64,000 nt of DNA. Origin: Ptiloglossa arizonensis (lineage: Eukaryota; Arthropoda; Insecta; Hymenoptera; Colletidae). The notes under the pieces were generated by a model. The model saw only the letters and a list, made by a program, of their open reading frames with translations. It did not search any database and was not told where the DNA came from. The translations under genes were made by a program, and so were the position numbers. Of the stretch, positions 49,501 through 61,482 are shown in pieces. The DNA is taken from positions 6,882,001 through 6,946,000 of the forward strand of contig NC_135056.1 of the NCBI RefSeq assembly GCF_051014685.1, given 5' to 3'. Every line of letters begins with the position of its first letter. Position 1 is the stretch's first letter.

Positions 49501-52500
49501 GTTTAAAATTGACTGAAGGGAAATGTGTGCACTCGGTCGTATCTCGACCGAAACATCCCTCTGTAGTAACCCATTATTTCTACTTGTCTTTATGTCTGTC
49601 AATATTGACAGTCAATATGTGCGCAGAACGCAACGTAACCAATGTAAACAAACGAAATAAAAAGAAAAACATTTCGTAATGTTAACGTACCGCGCAAAAT
49701 CGTGCGGAGGGTCCTTGATTAATTATTTAAACGAATATGCATCGTGTTCCATTTACGTTTTTCCTTTTATTTCAGTCTCGATTTTACGGAGAAACCAACT
49801 ATTTTTTTATGAAAATGTCGTTCCGGTCTTTCGATTTATTTTTCTTCGATCTTCTCGATTTGTCCGAATTCGAATTTAGTATTTTTGTCAGTGTTAGAAC
49901 GTTAAGTATCGTTTTACTTACTGGGAAACGGTATCGATATTTGAAAGTACACGATTAATGTTAAAGCGTGTATTTGTAATATGGTGTAAATTTAGAACGT
50001 TGATAGAGATCATTAGTACGAGCGATGAAAATTTCACTATGGTATTATTGCACATTCTACAGAAGTAACAGAAGCAAGAATTTAACAAATTCTAGATAAA
50101 GAAATAGATAAAACTCTGTGGAAATTGTTTCAAGACGATTTTGTACGTCGAAACAATTTTACAGCGAGACGGAAAATTGGAAAATTGCTCCGTCAGGATT
50201 TGCAAATCTGTGTCCACAGCACTTGCGAATCATTTGTATCTATTTTCGTAAAATATTGCTTTTGAAGATTCTTCTATCTTTTACCTACATTAATCTATAC
50301 ACAAATATCTCTGTGTATTTCGGTAAATCGAATAAATTTGAAACGAATTTCTTAACGTCGTGTTGTGTATACGCATATTTTCATACAAAATTTAGATATT
50401 AAATTGTTCGATTTTAATAACAGAAATCTACCTGGATACTGATTAATATTAGCAGGTTTTAATAACAGCACTCTAACAATTACGTATTTATACATTACTT
50501 GTTTTATTCGTGTGCATAATGTGTATCTAAATTCGTACATTTTGCGTAATTAATGCGTCAAATGAATCAAATAAAAAAATCTTGGAAAGGATAATGCAAA
50601 TGGTAGAAAGGCAAGGTTTACGAAAGTTTCTTGACAATTTTTTAATTTTTTGTACTTTGTGTAAAAATATCTACGTGCCAGAAAGTTGTTTTTCTTTTCT
50701 TTATTTCAAATTATTTTATAAAAATTCACAGAGACACTCGATACATTGTAGCTGATTCTATGTTACAAGAACTTTCGATCCTTGAAAGCAACCAACTCGA
50801 ACAAAAGTAGTATTTCTAACTTCGAACGCTAACAAGTGAGAACTAGGTCTTTATAGAAGTCACGTGTATGTACACTAACTCTTTACATTGTTTTGACGTA
50901 CAGAATCGATCCTGAAAAAAAATGGTCGTAACATTTATTAACCAACAGTTTCTACAAACTTGCTCGAAGAAGCTTGTTGGAAAATTTTGTTTCTTCGTGT
51001 ACTATCTGAACTACTATCGTATGATGTATAGTCTATATAATTTATCTTTGTTCAAAATGTATATCTGCATTACACCTTTGCTCTTTTTTCAGTAAATTAA
51101 ACGAATAATAGCGATGGAAGCGGTGTTCTTCCTTCCTTGTTGATGTTTGAAGAAAATAAATATGACTGTTGCTAGAAAAATGATTAAATTTAACGTTTCT
51201 GAACCCTTTTCGGGAATTAAACTAAAATAAAGTATACAATTACGATAATAGAAAGGAAAGAAATTGCAAAAAGAAGAAAGAAGCGAGTGAATAGGCACTC
51301 TAAAAATTAGGATTACATTATTCAGACTTCGAAAACTTATAATAAGAATTTTATTTTTCAATTCTCTATTTTGTATGTTTCTTTTTCTCCCTTTTTTTTT
51401 TACATATTTACATTTTATCTGCATGTCTCTTTCTATTTCGTAACTTTTACATACACAAGTCGCATCGGAACTATGGATAAAGTCTTGAATAATGGAACTC
51501 GGAGAAATAAATAAAAGAGGGTTGATAAACACAGGCTCGTAAATTAATCGTATTTGAGATATTCAAACTTTCATTTTATAAGCTTAATTGTTTGTATTAT
51601 TACGTTACACATATCGTACAATGTCTGATATGTCAAGAGTTCAGAGTATCATCTTATTATAGACGACCTCGACATAATTACTCATGAATATATTTTTAGT
51701 AATATTATCAAAACGAATGATGGTTCGTTTAAACGTTCTCTTCGACACTCGTTCTTTTACGTTAGTGTAATAGTACAAAGAAGTTAATACAAAGAATGAC
51801 TATTGAAAACAATTAGTTTGCATAGATATATTTACTGGCATAATCTTGAGTGTTTTTATGAGTTACGTTAACCACTCAGCTTATACTTTTGAGATAAATT
51901 TTGTGTATATAGTAATTAAAGGAATGGATGTCATATAATACGATACAAATTTATTGATAAAAGACTCGATACTTTTGTGTAATCTATTATTAATTTTCAA
52001 AGTCTGAATGGTGTAACCTTAATTTTTAGAATCTTTGTTTCCTTTTCTTTTACTCATTTATGTTTTACACGATTCTTTTCTTCCTATTATCTGCAGTTAT
52101 TATATGTATAGTTTTGCATCTCCTGAAGAGGCCTCGAGAATAGAATCGAAACTAATAATTTATCCAGTAATACGACAAAGTTTGTTTTTCCAAAAAACCA
52201 ACATGAAAGGAACAGCTTTCTTTTCCATTACTGAACTCATGTATCTTTAAACAATATACTTGCCAATAATACGCACAAATAGAGACTAGTTATATAGTGT
52301 TGAACAAGTTTCTAACAAATTCATTTCTCACTTTGATTTGTGAGTTTTGAAATCGTGTTCAGAAAGAAACAACGTGAAGTTATACATTTATAAAACAAAA
52401 CAAAAAGAGTTACAAGAGAAAGTAGATAACATACGCACAATATGATTCAGAACTATGTCGTTAAATCGAGTGAAATTTACATACGTTTAATTTATTGTTT

Positions 52501-52533
52501 CTGGCGCTATAACGTTGTACATGTTGCTTTGTT
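46600..52533. other. Long non-coding stretch
   Basis: 46660-47230 and 49180-49400 are CpG-richer; the rest is AT-rich. Frames at 46681-47064 minus, 46960-47271 plus (103 codons), 49186-49602 minus and 51089-51532 minus (147 codons, Lys/Ile/Phe-rich) have no domain I recognise and no framing splice sites. Nothing is defensible as a gene. Confidence 0.4.
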
Positions 52534-52955
52534 TCCTAATACAATAATAAACACTAATATAAAAATACATATATCCCTAGTACAATAATAAATACTAATA
52601 CAAAAATACATATATCCCTAATACAATAGTAAATACTAATACAAAAATACATATATCCTTAGTACAATAATAAATACTAATATAAAAATACGTATATCCC
52701 TAATACAATAATAAATACTAATACAAAAATACATTTGTATTTAATACAATAATAAATACTAATATAAAAATAAATATATCCCTAATACAATAATAAATAC
52801 TAATACAAAAATTAATATATCTATAATACAATAATAAATACTAATACAAAAATAAATATATCCCTAATACAATAATAAATACTAATATAAAAATACATAT
52901 ATCCCTAATATAATAATAAATACTAATACAAAAATAAATATATCCCTAATAAATA
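52534..52955. repeat. 41-bp AT-rich tandem repeat, about 10 copies
   Basis: The unit is close to CATATATCCCTAATACAATA plus ATAAATACTAATACAAAAATA, repeated head to tail with few substitutions and one disturbed copy near 52735. Non-coding. Confidence 0.94.
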
Positions 52956-54627
52956 TATAAGTGGAGTTAGGTGAGACTCGAACCCTAGAAATTAAGCGAT
53001 ATATAAGCGGTCTGAACGTTCAATAAAAAAGTGCTTGTTTAAGACTGTGCTGTTACTCTCCAGCCATTTATCTTTGTTATCCACGGCCATGGTCGTGCCA
53101 ATACCGGAGGTGGTAAGGTGAAAATACCTCGAGTGACTTTCGAAAGGTGCACCTTTGACTGCAACGAAACTCGCTTTATACGTGCATGTATCTGTCTGCA
53201 AATCTTTCCACACGCATTCTCGGAATGCTTTTCACGGGAAATGGCGCAAGGAGGGTCGTACTTTAAAATGCAACGTTGTGCAGCCACGGTTCGTTCGAGT
53301 TGCACAGGTGTTTATTCCGCTGCGATTCGGCTGCGTGTACAGTCGGCGTATGGTAGAACAAGTAGTATGACCTCCATTAACCGTTCTTGTGTGTAGCGAG
53401 CGTAACGGCACGTTGCGTAAATTACTGTTTATTTATAGTCTAAATTCGGACACAATACGCGGGGCGAGACTTTAACAATTACGGTAGTACCGCGTTCAAC
53501 AATGGGATGTGTTTCTCCGAACCGTCGCGTTATGAGAATTCTTGTAAAAGGTGTTGCAAAGTGCAAGTTCTTAGAATAAATAAAGATTGAATATTTTCAT
53601 CGATCGAAATTAATTTTTGTAGGTAAAATACGAACTAGAAGTACATTTTACACGTACATTTGTATATAGGAAAAGTTCCAAAACACGAGTATCTAAGAGA
53701 GTTAATAGTTAAGGGAGGAAGCAACGTTTTTTAATCTCTAAAAATATATCAATCGTCGTCTGGTTCGCATTTTTCTCCTTTTCGGGTAAGATTGTACTGT
53801 AACTGGTTCAAGCATTTAATGTTTTTCTTTTTACTGCAAAGCCTCGCTTAAAATCTCAATAGCTCCGATAAAACTTTTAACGAACCGACACAATCGGTTA
53901 AAATGTTTGTTGATGAAAGTTCAGCTACTGGAACCACTGCATCGATATCAGAGTTAGTAATACCTTAGCATCATCTCGTTTGAAATTTTCTTCGGTCAGT
54001 TCTTGTACTTCCTCGTTTGCGAGATGGCTGTCGCGGTTATCCAATACAAACTAAATATCTTTGATTTCAACAACATCTTTGGAATCTTCTCTGGGCACCG
54101 ATATTAACAAGCTTATTCTGAACAGTGTTTTCAAGACGCACGAACAATGGTATTATTTCTCTACGCGTTTATTTTCGATCAATTATCAAATCGTTGGGAG
54201 TCGAAAATGTTTAGAAAAAATTTGCTCGCACTGTAAACAAGTTAAATACACTATCATTTGTTCGACTATAGTTATTATTGCGACGTACAACTGCTGCAAT
54301 AGTTGAATACGATAATCCCGCCTGAAATTTTGCTTCATCAAGAGATCACAGTTATTAATTATTTCGAGAAAGATACTGTTATTTAAACTTTACGACGAAA
54401 CTGACATATTCGGGGATTACTCGGATATGAGCGCGCACATGTAACGCGGTTTTACATAAAATTAAGAATAATTACCCGTGCGAGTATCACCACAGTCTAT
54501 TTAGGAAACATTATTAAAACTTTGTGTCTCCACTAATTACATCAAAGCGGGATATTGTTCACAAAGATGACGAACGGACCATCGATCGGACAGTCAATTT
54601 TCATTTAATTTTAAAATATCGAATTCT
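52956..54627. other. Unique DNA, no exon recognised
   Basis: 52970-53400 is somewhat CpG-richer, with overlapping frames of 70-92 codons on both strands that match nothing. The remainder is AT-rich. Confidence 0.4.
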
Positions 54628-55068
54628 ATGATTCAAACTCAAATATTTCTTCAACGACAAAAAATAAAGTGACTTGTTCATTTTTTATTCGTTATTTGAA
54701 ATTTTGCATCGTTTATCCTATACGTCAAATTCAAATCTTTCTTCAACGACAAAAAATAAAGTGACTTGTTCATCTTTTAATAGTTATTTGAAATGTTGCA
54801 CCGAATCGTTTATCCTGCACTTCAAATTCAAATCTTTCTTCAACGACAAAAAATAAAAGGACTTGTTCATCTGGAATAGTTATTTGAAATGTTGCACCAA
54901 ATAGTTTATCCTGCGCTTCAAATTCAAATCTTTCTTCAACGACAAAAAATAAAAGGACTTGTTCGTCTTTTATGCGTTATTTGAAATGTTGCACCGAATC
55001 GCTTATCCTGCGCTTCAAATTCAAATCTTTCTTCAACGACGATAAATAAAGTGGCTTGTTCTTCACCC
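54628..55068. repeat. Tandem repeat, unit about 95 bp, about 5 copies
   Basis: The unit contains TTCAAATTCAAATCTTTCTT, then CAACGACAAAAAATAAA, then GTGACTTGTTCAT, then AGTTATTTGAAATGTTGCAC. The CTTTCTTCAACGAC block recurs near 54645, 54738, 54834, 54930 and 55026. Small length changes occur between units. A 60-codon frame here (54674-54856) is a by-product. Confidence 0.9.
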
Positions 55069-58000
55069 GTTATTCAAAATTCTTATTTAGATAAGAATGT
55101 TGTCCATCTTCGGTGCTGGCCCGACGTGGATTCATTTTCGTGGTTCCGGTGCGTGACGCAGAAAATACACGAGGCGAGAAACGAGGGCAGCCGAGGCGTG
55201 CTTTTTCATTCTTTCAGCGAGAAGTTGGCCGCGCCACTTCGGTTCGTTTCGCAACGTGATTTAGGTGGATATTCTTGAGCGCGATCCGACGTTGAGAGCA
55301 GCAATAAATTTGGCGTAAATCCGCGGTCGAAAAATAGAAATAGATATCCAGCGTGCAGGATAATGAAATTCTTTAAATCTTGAACGGGGCAGGATGGGGC
55401 GAATGGCGGTAATAAATTCCGGCGGGCCATTTTTGGGCCTCGATTGAAATTATAACAGAGCGTTAATTATCCGCGAATGTGCCGCGTTACATAACAGTGT
55501 ATCGATTGTCCATCGCGAAATGTATTTAAATTCGATGGAAATTCTTCAAGCTGGCGTTACCTTAGCCGGTTACGTACCGTTCTAGCGAGTACATCGATAA
55601 TGGCACTGATCGATGGGAATTGGGATACGTTCGTATTTCTGTTTACTAGTTAATCTTTCATATCTTCGGCTGGGATCTCCGCTGGGGCAGAACCAAACCG
55701 GTAGAAGTTTGTCCCGGCAAGTTAAACATAGTTCGCTGCTCCTGCAAATCCACTTTTCCAGTAAGACTCGCGTACCCGCGCTGTCATAACTCGCAGCGTA
55801 GCTGTCGCGTCGCAACCGGGGACATCGTGAATTTTGCAGGAAGACCGTACGCGTGCAATTACGAAATTAGTTGAAAATTTATCGACAGGAGAAACCATTA
55901 ATATTAATTGGTACATAACTTTAGAAACGTATAATTTCCCACGTACAATTTACCGAGAAATCATCGATAGTTTGCTCCTCGCTTGTCGGCTATCTACTCG
56001 CGCGACCAGGAGATAGGTATCTATCGGAAGGATTTTTGCGCGCGAGTATTTTCAAGTGTTAAATAATGAAACAGACATTGAAACTGACTGAAATTGAATG
56101 AACACGCTGTTTGAACAGGTATTGTACACGCTGCGACTTCATCTTTAGAAACAATTCGTATGTTATCTCGATACAGTCGTTGGGACGAAATTTTCTACAA
56201 CGTTGTTAATTGTATTTGAAAATATGGCATACAATGTGTGAACATTTCTATGGAAAAATTGTAACAAAACGAACACGGTGTTGTTTGAGAAATTAGCATT
56301 GTTGTTTCAATCTTTCTTTCGTTATTATCATTTTAAATTGTTAAATGCAAAGTAGATTTTTGGTAGATATTCTCGGGGACTTAAGAAAGAGGTCCAAACG
56401 TTGAAATAATTTTATACTCGTTTTGTATCCATTTTTCTGTGAGAATAGTAAATTGTACGATTATTGTGTAACACAATTATCGAGTTTGTCTACTATGACA
56501 ACATTTTAATCAATATGATTCTGCGAAAGCTTTCCATTTCGTTTAATACGTCGATTTATGTACAATGAAGAATAATTTAGACTACAAAAAATAGTATTAT
56601 AGACTGTTTTTTAATAAAAAGAATTATAATTGTTAAGGGAATCTCCCATATTGATGTGTGCTGGTGAAAAATTGCGAAAATCTTGCAGTTGTATGCCACG
56701 TGCTTCATTAGACCACGTTTTAGCCCTTTTTATGAATCCCTTTTCGAGTATGTGTATATTGTTCTTAATTCAAAGAGAGAAAATTATACGAGAACCAATA
56801 GGTGATCGATAAATAACAGTTTTGAAATTTTCCACTTCCACATATAGATAAGCAAGAAGTTGCATAACGAAAATAAAAATACATCAATGCCTTTACGCTG
56901 GTTCGAGTTAATTGCCTAAAGAAATTGAAGAGGAAAAAACATTGAACATTTTTAAATCGAATGGAAAAAGTTCGTTAAAGAATCTGTGAATGTTATCGCG
57001 ATTCAGTGTACAGTTAGTCACCGAATAGTAATTACTGAAAGGGACCACGTCGTGATTTCCGTTTACCTTTTGATCCGCGACTAACTTTGACCATTAACAA
57101 GAGCGAATACAGAACTACAAAGATTCGTTACGGTAGATTAGGTTATCTCTCTGGTTACAGAGTTGATTTAGTAACCGGAATCGTTGAAGTGGTAGTTGCA
57201 TTTAATCGGGCCTAAGTAATAGCATTTTGTACTGGAGCTATGTATGTATAGTCTTACGTAAAATTAAAGTGAGCGCTGCTTTTGTTAAAAGCTTTTAAGG
57301 CTTTTATTAAAGCTTCTACTGCAATCTTGCTAACCATTTTAGTACCCTAGCGAACGGATGGTAGAACCTTGTATACTGCCATGTAATTGTAATCATAATT
57401 GATATTATTCGATCAAGATTCTTTTTTTTCATTTAAAGTTTACCAACCGATGTAACTACAGCGATCGTAAATATTTGATTGCAGGTCGTGGATACATTGC
57501 ATATTTTACCACTTGGAATTATATATTGTTCGAGAGAAATAATATTGACAGATACTTTCACAAATTGGTTCTTGAATATTTTCGAAAATAACCTCTCGAT
57601 AAATTCATTGCAAAACTAACAGTCCTGAATCATTTATGAGATACTCCATAAACGATCGATACTTCTGTTGACTCGAGTCTAGAAATTTGACAAATTTTAT
57701 TCGATCGTTAAGAATTTGTAAAAAGATAATTTTTTTGTTCACCTTTTAATTATAAGGGACGAATTATTTTCAAGAAATAATTTTGCTTGTACTTCAACGT
57801 GTAGTAATATTTCAATGTTTATAAAATATTGGATGTAAACATTTGATTAAATGTTAAAATTAATCTGCGCATATAGGAGGGGGGGGGGGGGGCTTAAGTT
57901 CAGCTGTGATACTGGCATAGACTTGTATATTTTATTTTGATATATTTTGGGAAAAAAAGGAATTCTTGGAATAAATGAGAATAATAATCACGAAGGTAGT

Positions 58001-58195
58001 ATAATGTAGCCAGAAATGAGCTCCTTTTAAATCTTTTACGAAGTGAAAACAATTTCAGATAGCAATTTGAAACATTCCACTATAATTTATGCACACTTTA
58101 CTGAGCTGTATGACTTTTCCTCGAAAAATACTCAACAATCCCAAACAATCTATCGGGTATGCGTCATTAAAAAGAATTTTTGTCGCATTTCACTA
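55069..58195. other. Unique DNA, no exon recognised
   Basis: 55069-55830 is CpG-richer and includes a pyrimidine tract with an acceptor-like TTCTTTCAG at 55212-55220, but no convincing exon follows. The rest is AT-rich. Confidence 0.4.
57879..57892. repeat. G14 homopolymer run
   Basis: Fourteen consecutive G on the plus strand within AT-rich DNA, preceded by AGGA. It can form a quadruplex in principle, and is also a place where assemblies often miscount. Confidence 0.9.
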
Positions 58196-58766
58196 TCAGG
58201 ATTTGTAATTGTTAATATTTTCACCAAATATTCGAACTTAAATTTTCCGAAGATAGAAGATTGCTAAATTAATCGATATCGTTAATCAAGATCAGTTTAT
58301 GTCTTCGTAACCCCTTGAGATTAGGTTAAAAATTAATAAAAAATCAGTCCAATAAACTTTCAGGATTTGTAATTGCTCAAATTTTTAATAATTATTCGAA
58401 CTTAAATTTTCGAAAGATGGAACATCACTAAATTTATCAATATCGTTGATCAAGATCAGTTTGTAACCCCTTGAGGTTAGGTTAAAAATAAAAAAAGAAG
58501 CCTGTCGTTCAATAAACCGTCAAGATTTGTAATTACTCAAATTTTCAACAAATATCCGAACTTAAATTTTCCAAACATAAAACATCGTTAAATTAATCGA
58601 CATCGTTGAACGATGTCAGTTTGCGTTTTCGTAACCTCTTTGAGGTTAGGTCTCGCACACGTGCACCTTAATATGTATTCGAAGAATGTTTAACAAGAAC
58701 GGTAACAGTAATGATTCATTCCCGAAGAAGTTAAAAATAAAAAAAGAATGCTGTCGTTCAATAAAC
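58196..58766. repeat. Tandem repeat, unit about 125 bp, 3-4 copies
   Basis: The unit contains TCAGGATTTGTAATTGCTCA, then TTCGAACTTAAATTTTCGAA, then AAATTAATCGATATCGTT, then CAAGATCAGTTT, then TAACCCCTTGAGGTTAGGTT. Copies begin near 58196, 58361 and 58523, with a partial copy to 58766. Diverged and non-coding. Confidence 0.85.
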
Positions 58767-59663
58767 TCAAACATGCCGGTAGTTCATCCCAATGATGAAT
58801 TAACCTGATCAAACTGCCAAACATTGATCGTTAATGTACTCGATAGTGCGATGACTAACGAACGATATCAACGAGTAGAGCGTGGAACCGAGAACCGGCT
58901 AGGAGAGAAGAGACGAGAAGAGAAGAATACTTCTCGAAGTGATTGATCGTCCCGCGAGAACGACGCCCCTTTCGTCCTCGCAGCCGTCGCTCGACCAAGC
59001 GGTCGTCGCGTCGCGTCGCGTCGCGACGCGTCAATCCGTGACCTGCACACGTTTCAGGATGCCGTTACGATGGATAGATTTATTAATGTCCGGGGATAGA
59101 ATTCTCCGGTGGCGGGACTGACGGGAAATCAATAAGACGTTGCCGTGATAACATTATATTGAGAATAAATAACGATTTACGAGGCGAACGGAATCGCCAT
59201 GGACGCCGCGCGGCGTACGACTTAAAAACAGGCTTCGCCGTTCGCGCGGTGTATTAAGCGATTTAATGCGTATAATATCGCGACGGGACGCGCGTAATCA
59301 CCGTGGAATTTACCGGTAATCAGTAACGATAGGAAATCGATGGAACGGTAATAATAGCGAAGGGTATATTGAAAATAAATATTGGCGGAAGAAAATAAAA
59401 GTTCCCACTGTCAGGAGTGGCGCGCACTTGAGACACCAAGTAAAATAATCTTGAAATTCAATCGCGGGCGACTACGCGCGACGATTTTGCCCAAATACGC
59501 GCGAAAGAATCGTTCCCGTTCGTGTTTTTTTTTCGGTCGCGAGACTCCATCGATCGACCGCTCCGAGAGTACCAACAAAAGAATGGAATCTCATTCGTCA
59601 ATGGAAATGCAAATTTTTATTTTCGACTTTGTATCGCCGCGAGAATGTTATCAACGTGTCGTC
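58767..59663. other. CpG-rich unique DNA
   Basis: 58860-59400 has high CpG density and includes GTCGC pentamer repeats (about 59004-59030). No TATA box, donor or coding exon is clear. Confidence 0.35.
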
Positions 59664-59820
59664 GAGGTTCTCCCGTTGAAAATGAGTCCAAACACGACCC
59701 AGTTCGGATCATTTTTAATTACACGCGATTACAAGTTTTTCAAAAATGATTCGTGTAACGTACAAGTAAAAATGGTCCGAATACGGTCGTGTTTGGTCTC
59801 GTTTTCAACGGGAGGATCTC
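59664..59820. repeat. Long inverted repeat (hairpin), arms about 60 bp
   Basis: The left arm TTCTCCCGTTGAAAATGAGT / CCAAACACGACC / TTCGGATCATTTTTAATTAC is matched in inverse by AAAATGGTCCGAATACGGTC / GTGTTTGGTCTCG / TTTTCAACGGGAGGATC, with a handful of mismatches and small gaps. The loop is about 35 bases. A 161-codon frame (59382-59867) crosses it but begins at TTG and has no domain. Confidence 0.85.
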
Positions 59821-61127
59821 TCCGGTTCGTCGATACCGTTTTCAAGCAAATACAACGAGATGCGTAAAAGTTTTTGGTTTGCATTAGCAGCTGTCACATT
59901 CCGTACACGCGTCGCGTCGCTTTGAAGTGACCGAGCGCCTGTAGTACGAGACTCTCTGTCGCGCTCGCCCCCGGTGTGTCTCGTGCTCTCTCCTTGTCGG
60001 ATAGTTCACGCGCGACTGGCTCTCGGCTCGAGATAAAAAGGATCGATTCCTGGAACGAATTCGCGACCAACCCCGACTACACGCTACCCTAGTCGCGTTC
60101 GAAATATCGCGAAAAAGCGATACGACCCGCGTCTCGTCGTTTACGTCTATAAATAAATATTAACTCGCGCAGAGGATACCGTCTTAACTTGGAATCGCTT
60201 TGAGCGCCGCGAGTAAGCATCAACGTCGCAGGTACAAAAATATGTTAATGAACGGAACGGGGACCGAATGTTGCAAAAACTGTCTGTAAATATGGGATTC
60301 GCATTTGAGAGCGGTAATGTCGTTTCAGGAACAGAAGAAAATGGAGAACGACAGGAAAAACTGGCTCGGTGTAATTCAAATATTCCTCCCGGTAACGTAT
60401 CGATTAAGAGCGATACGGCAAAGCTGCGCGGTAAAATAAATATCGGATGAAAAAAAAAAAGAAAGTCGCCCTAGGAAACGCGGTCTTTTGTAAACGTACC
60501 GTGTGTATATGTGTGTGTGCGCGCGCGCGGAAACGCGTACATCGGAGATAGATAACTGCGAATATCGAGGCAGGCAACGTCACTAGCGGGGAATGTAGAT
60601 TTGTCCTGAACCGAGGGTACGTGCACATAAGCTACGGATCGCGGCATACGCAAGCAGTTACGATCGTCAATGCGCTGACGCGGGACACGCTGGTAGATAT
60701 GCACCTGAAATAAGCGGGATAAACGAGAGAAATGTTCGTGCCGTGAACACGATAGCGGGCGCATGTGTGCCGGCCGTGAATGGTCCAGTGTGCCGTGTAA
60801 GCGGCCGGCAACGCGTTACTTCGCGGCTTAGAAGCCATATTCCGCGAGTGTAAATAATGGCCCGGTCGGTAGGAACCGTAAAATCGAACGAACGTTTAAT
60901 TGATGGTTTTAAAGCGGCGGTTGTTGACGTTTAGTGTAGGCCGTGTGGTTCTGTTCAAGAACTGGTAAGACTTCTTCGGGGACACCGGTGCACGCGTTTA
61001 AGTTTAGATTGTATATTCCAATGGGTGTCCGCGTAGCGTTACTCGTACTCGAACGTTGGGTTTGAAAAAATTGATGTCGAGGTAATTAGGGTCATTTACA
61101 TATATAAGTGTTGTTATGTATGTAATA
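59821..61127. promoter_or_regulatory. CpG-rich block, candidate promoter or first exon
   Basis: CpG is dense from about 59900 to 60900. Possible donors on the plus strand are GCCGCGA|GTAAGC near 60210 and CGCAG|GTAC near 60231. A TG/CG alternating run (60501-60529) could adopt Z-form. No coding frame with a recognisable domain is present, so a role as promoter or 5' exon is only suggested by composition. Confidence 0.3.
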
Positions 61128-61482
61128 AAAAAATTCAAACGGGTAAAATGACCGCTTTGGTAGTTTAGTATTAAAAGTGTAAATTATGAAGCGGAGTTGT
61201 CGATTGTCATATAGATATATATTTTTTATTATATATTGGGTTGTTCGGAAAGTCATTTCGTTTTTCAAAATGGAGAATATATAATTTAATCAAATGTTTA
61301 TACACTCTAAAAAAATCGTATTTCATTTTCACCAAAAAAAAAAAAAACAAAATGACTTTCCGAACAACCCAATATATAATAAAATATATATTTATATGAC
61401 AATCGATAAGTCCGCTTCGTAATTTACACTTTTAACACTAAACTACCAAAGCGGTCACTCAACCCGGTTTGAATATCTTTTT
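61128..61482. repeat. Long palindrome of about 355 bp centred on a mariner-like MITE
   Basis: Outside the MITE, the left flank (GACCGCTTTGGTAGTTTAGT, AAAAGTGTAAATTATGAAGC, GATTGTCATATAGATATATA) recurs in inverse on the right (TATATTTATATGACAATCGA, GCTTCGTAATTTACACTTTT, ACTAAACTACCAAAGCGGTC). By eye there are about half a dozen differences over roughly 95 bases. The other three MITE copies lack this extension. Confidence 0.92.
61234..61374 (-). mobile_element. Mariner-like MITE, family 2, copy D
   Basis: About 141 bases with the best-preserved ends of the family: TTGGGTTGTTCGGAAAGTCA on the left and its inverse, TGACTTTCCGAACAACCCAA, on the right, with TA at both edges. The interior has TAAAAAAATCGTATTTCATT, so the orientation matches copy C. 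It has no coding capacity. Confidence 0.88.

Noticed and set aside
52970..53000. tRNA-like B box on the minus strand (GGGTTCGAGTCT)
   Set aside because: The T-stem pairs poorly and the acceptor and D arms are missing; at best a chance match or worn SINE end.
59382..59867. 161-codon plus-strand frame
   Set aside because: It starts at TTG and crosses both arms of the inverted repeat, which would be an odd constraint for a protein; no domain.
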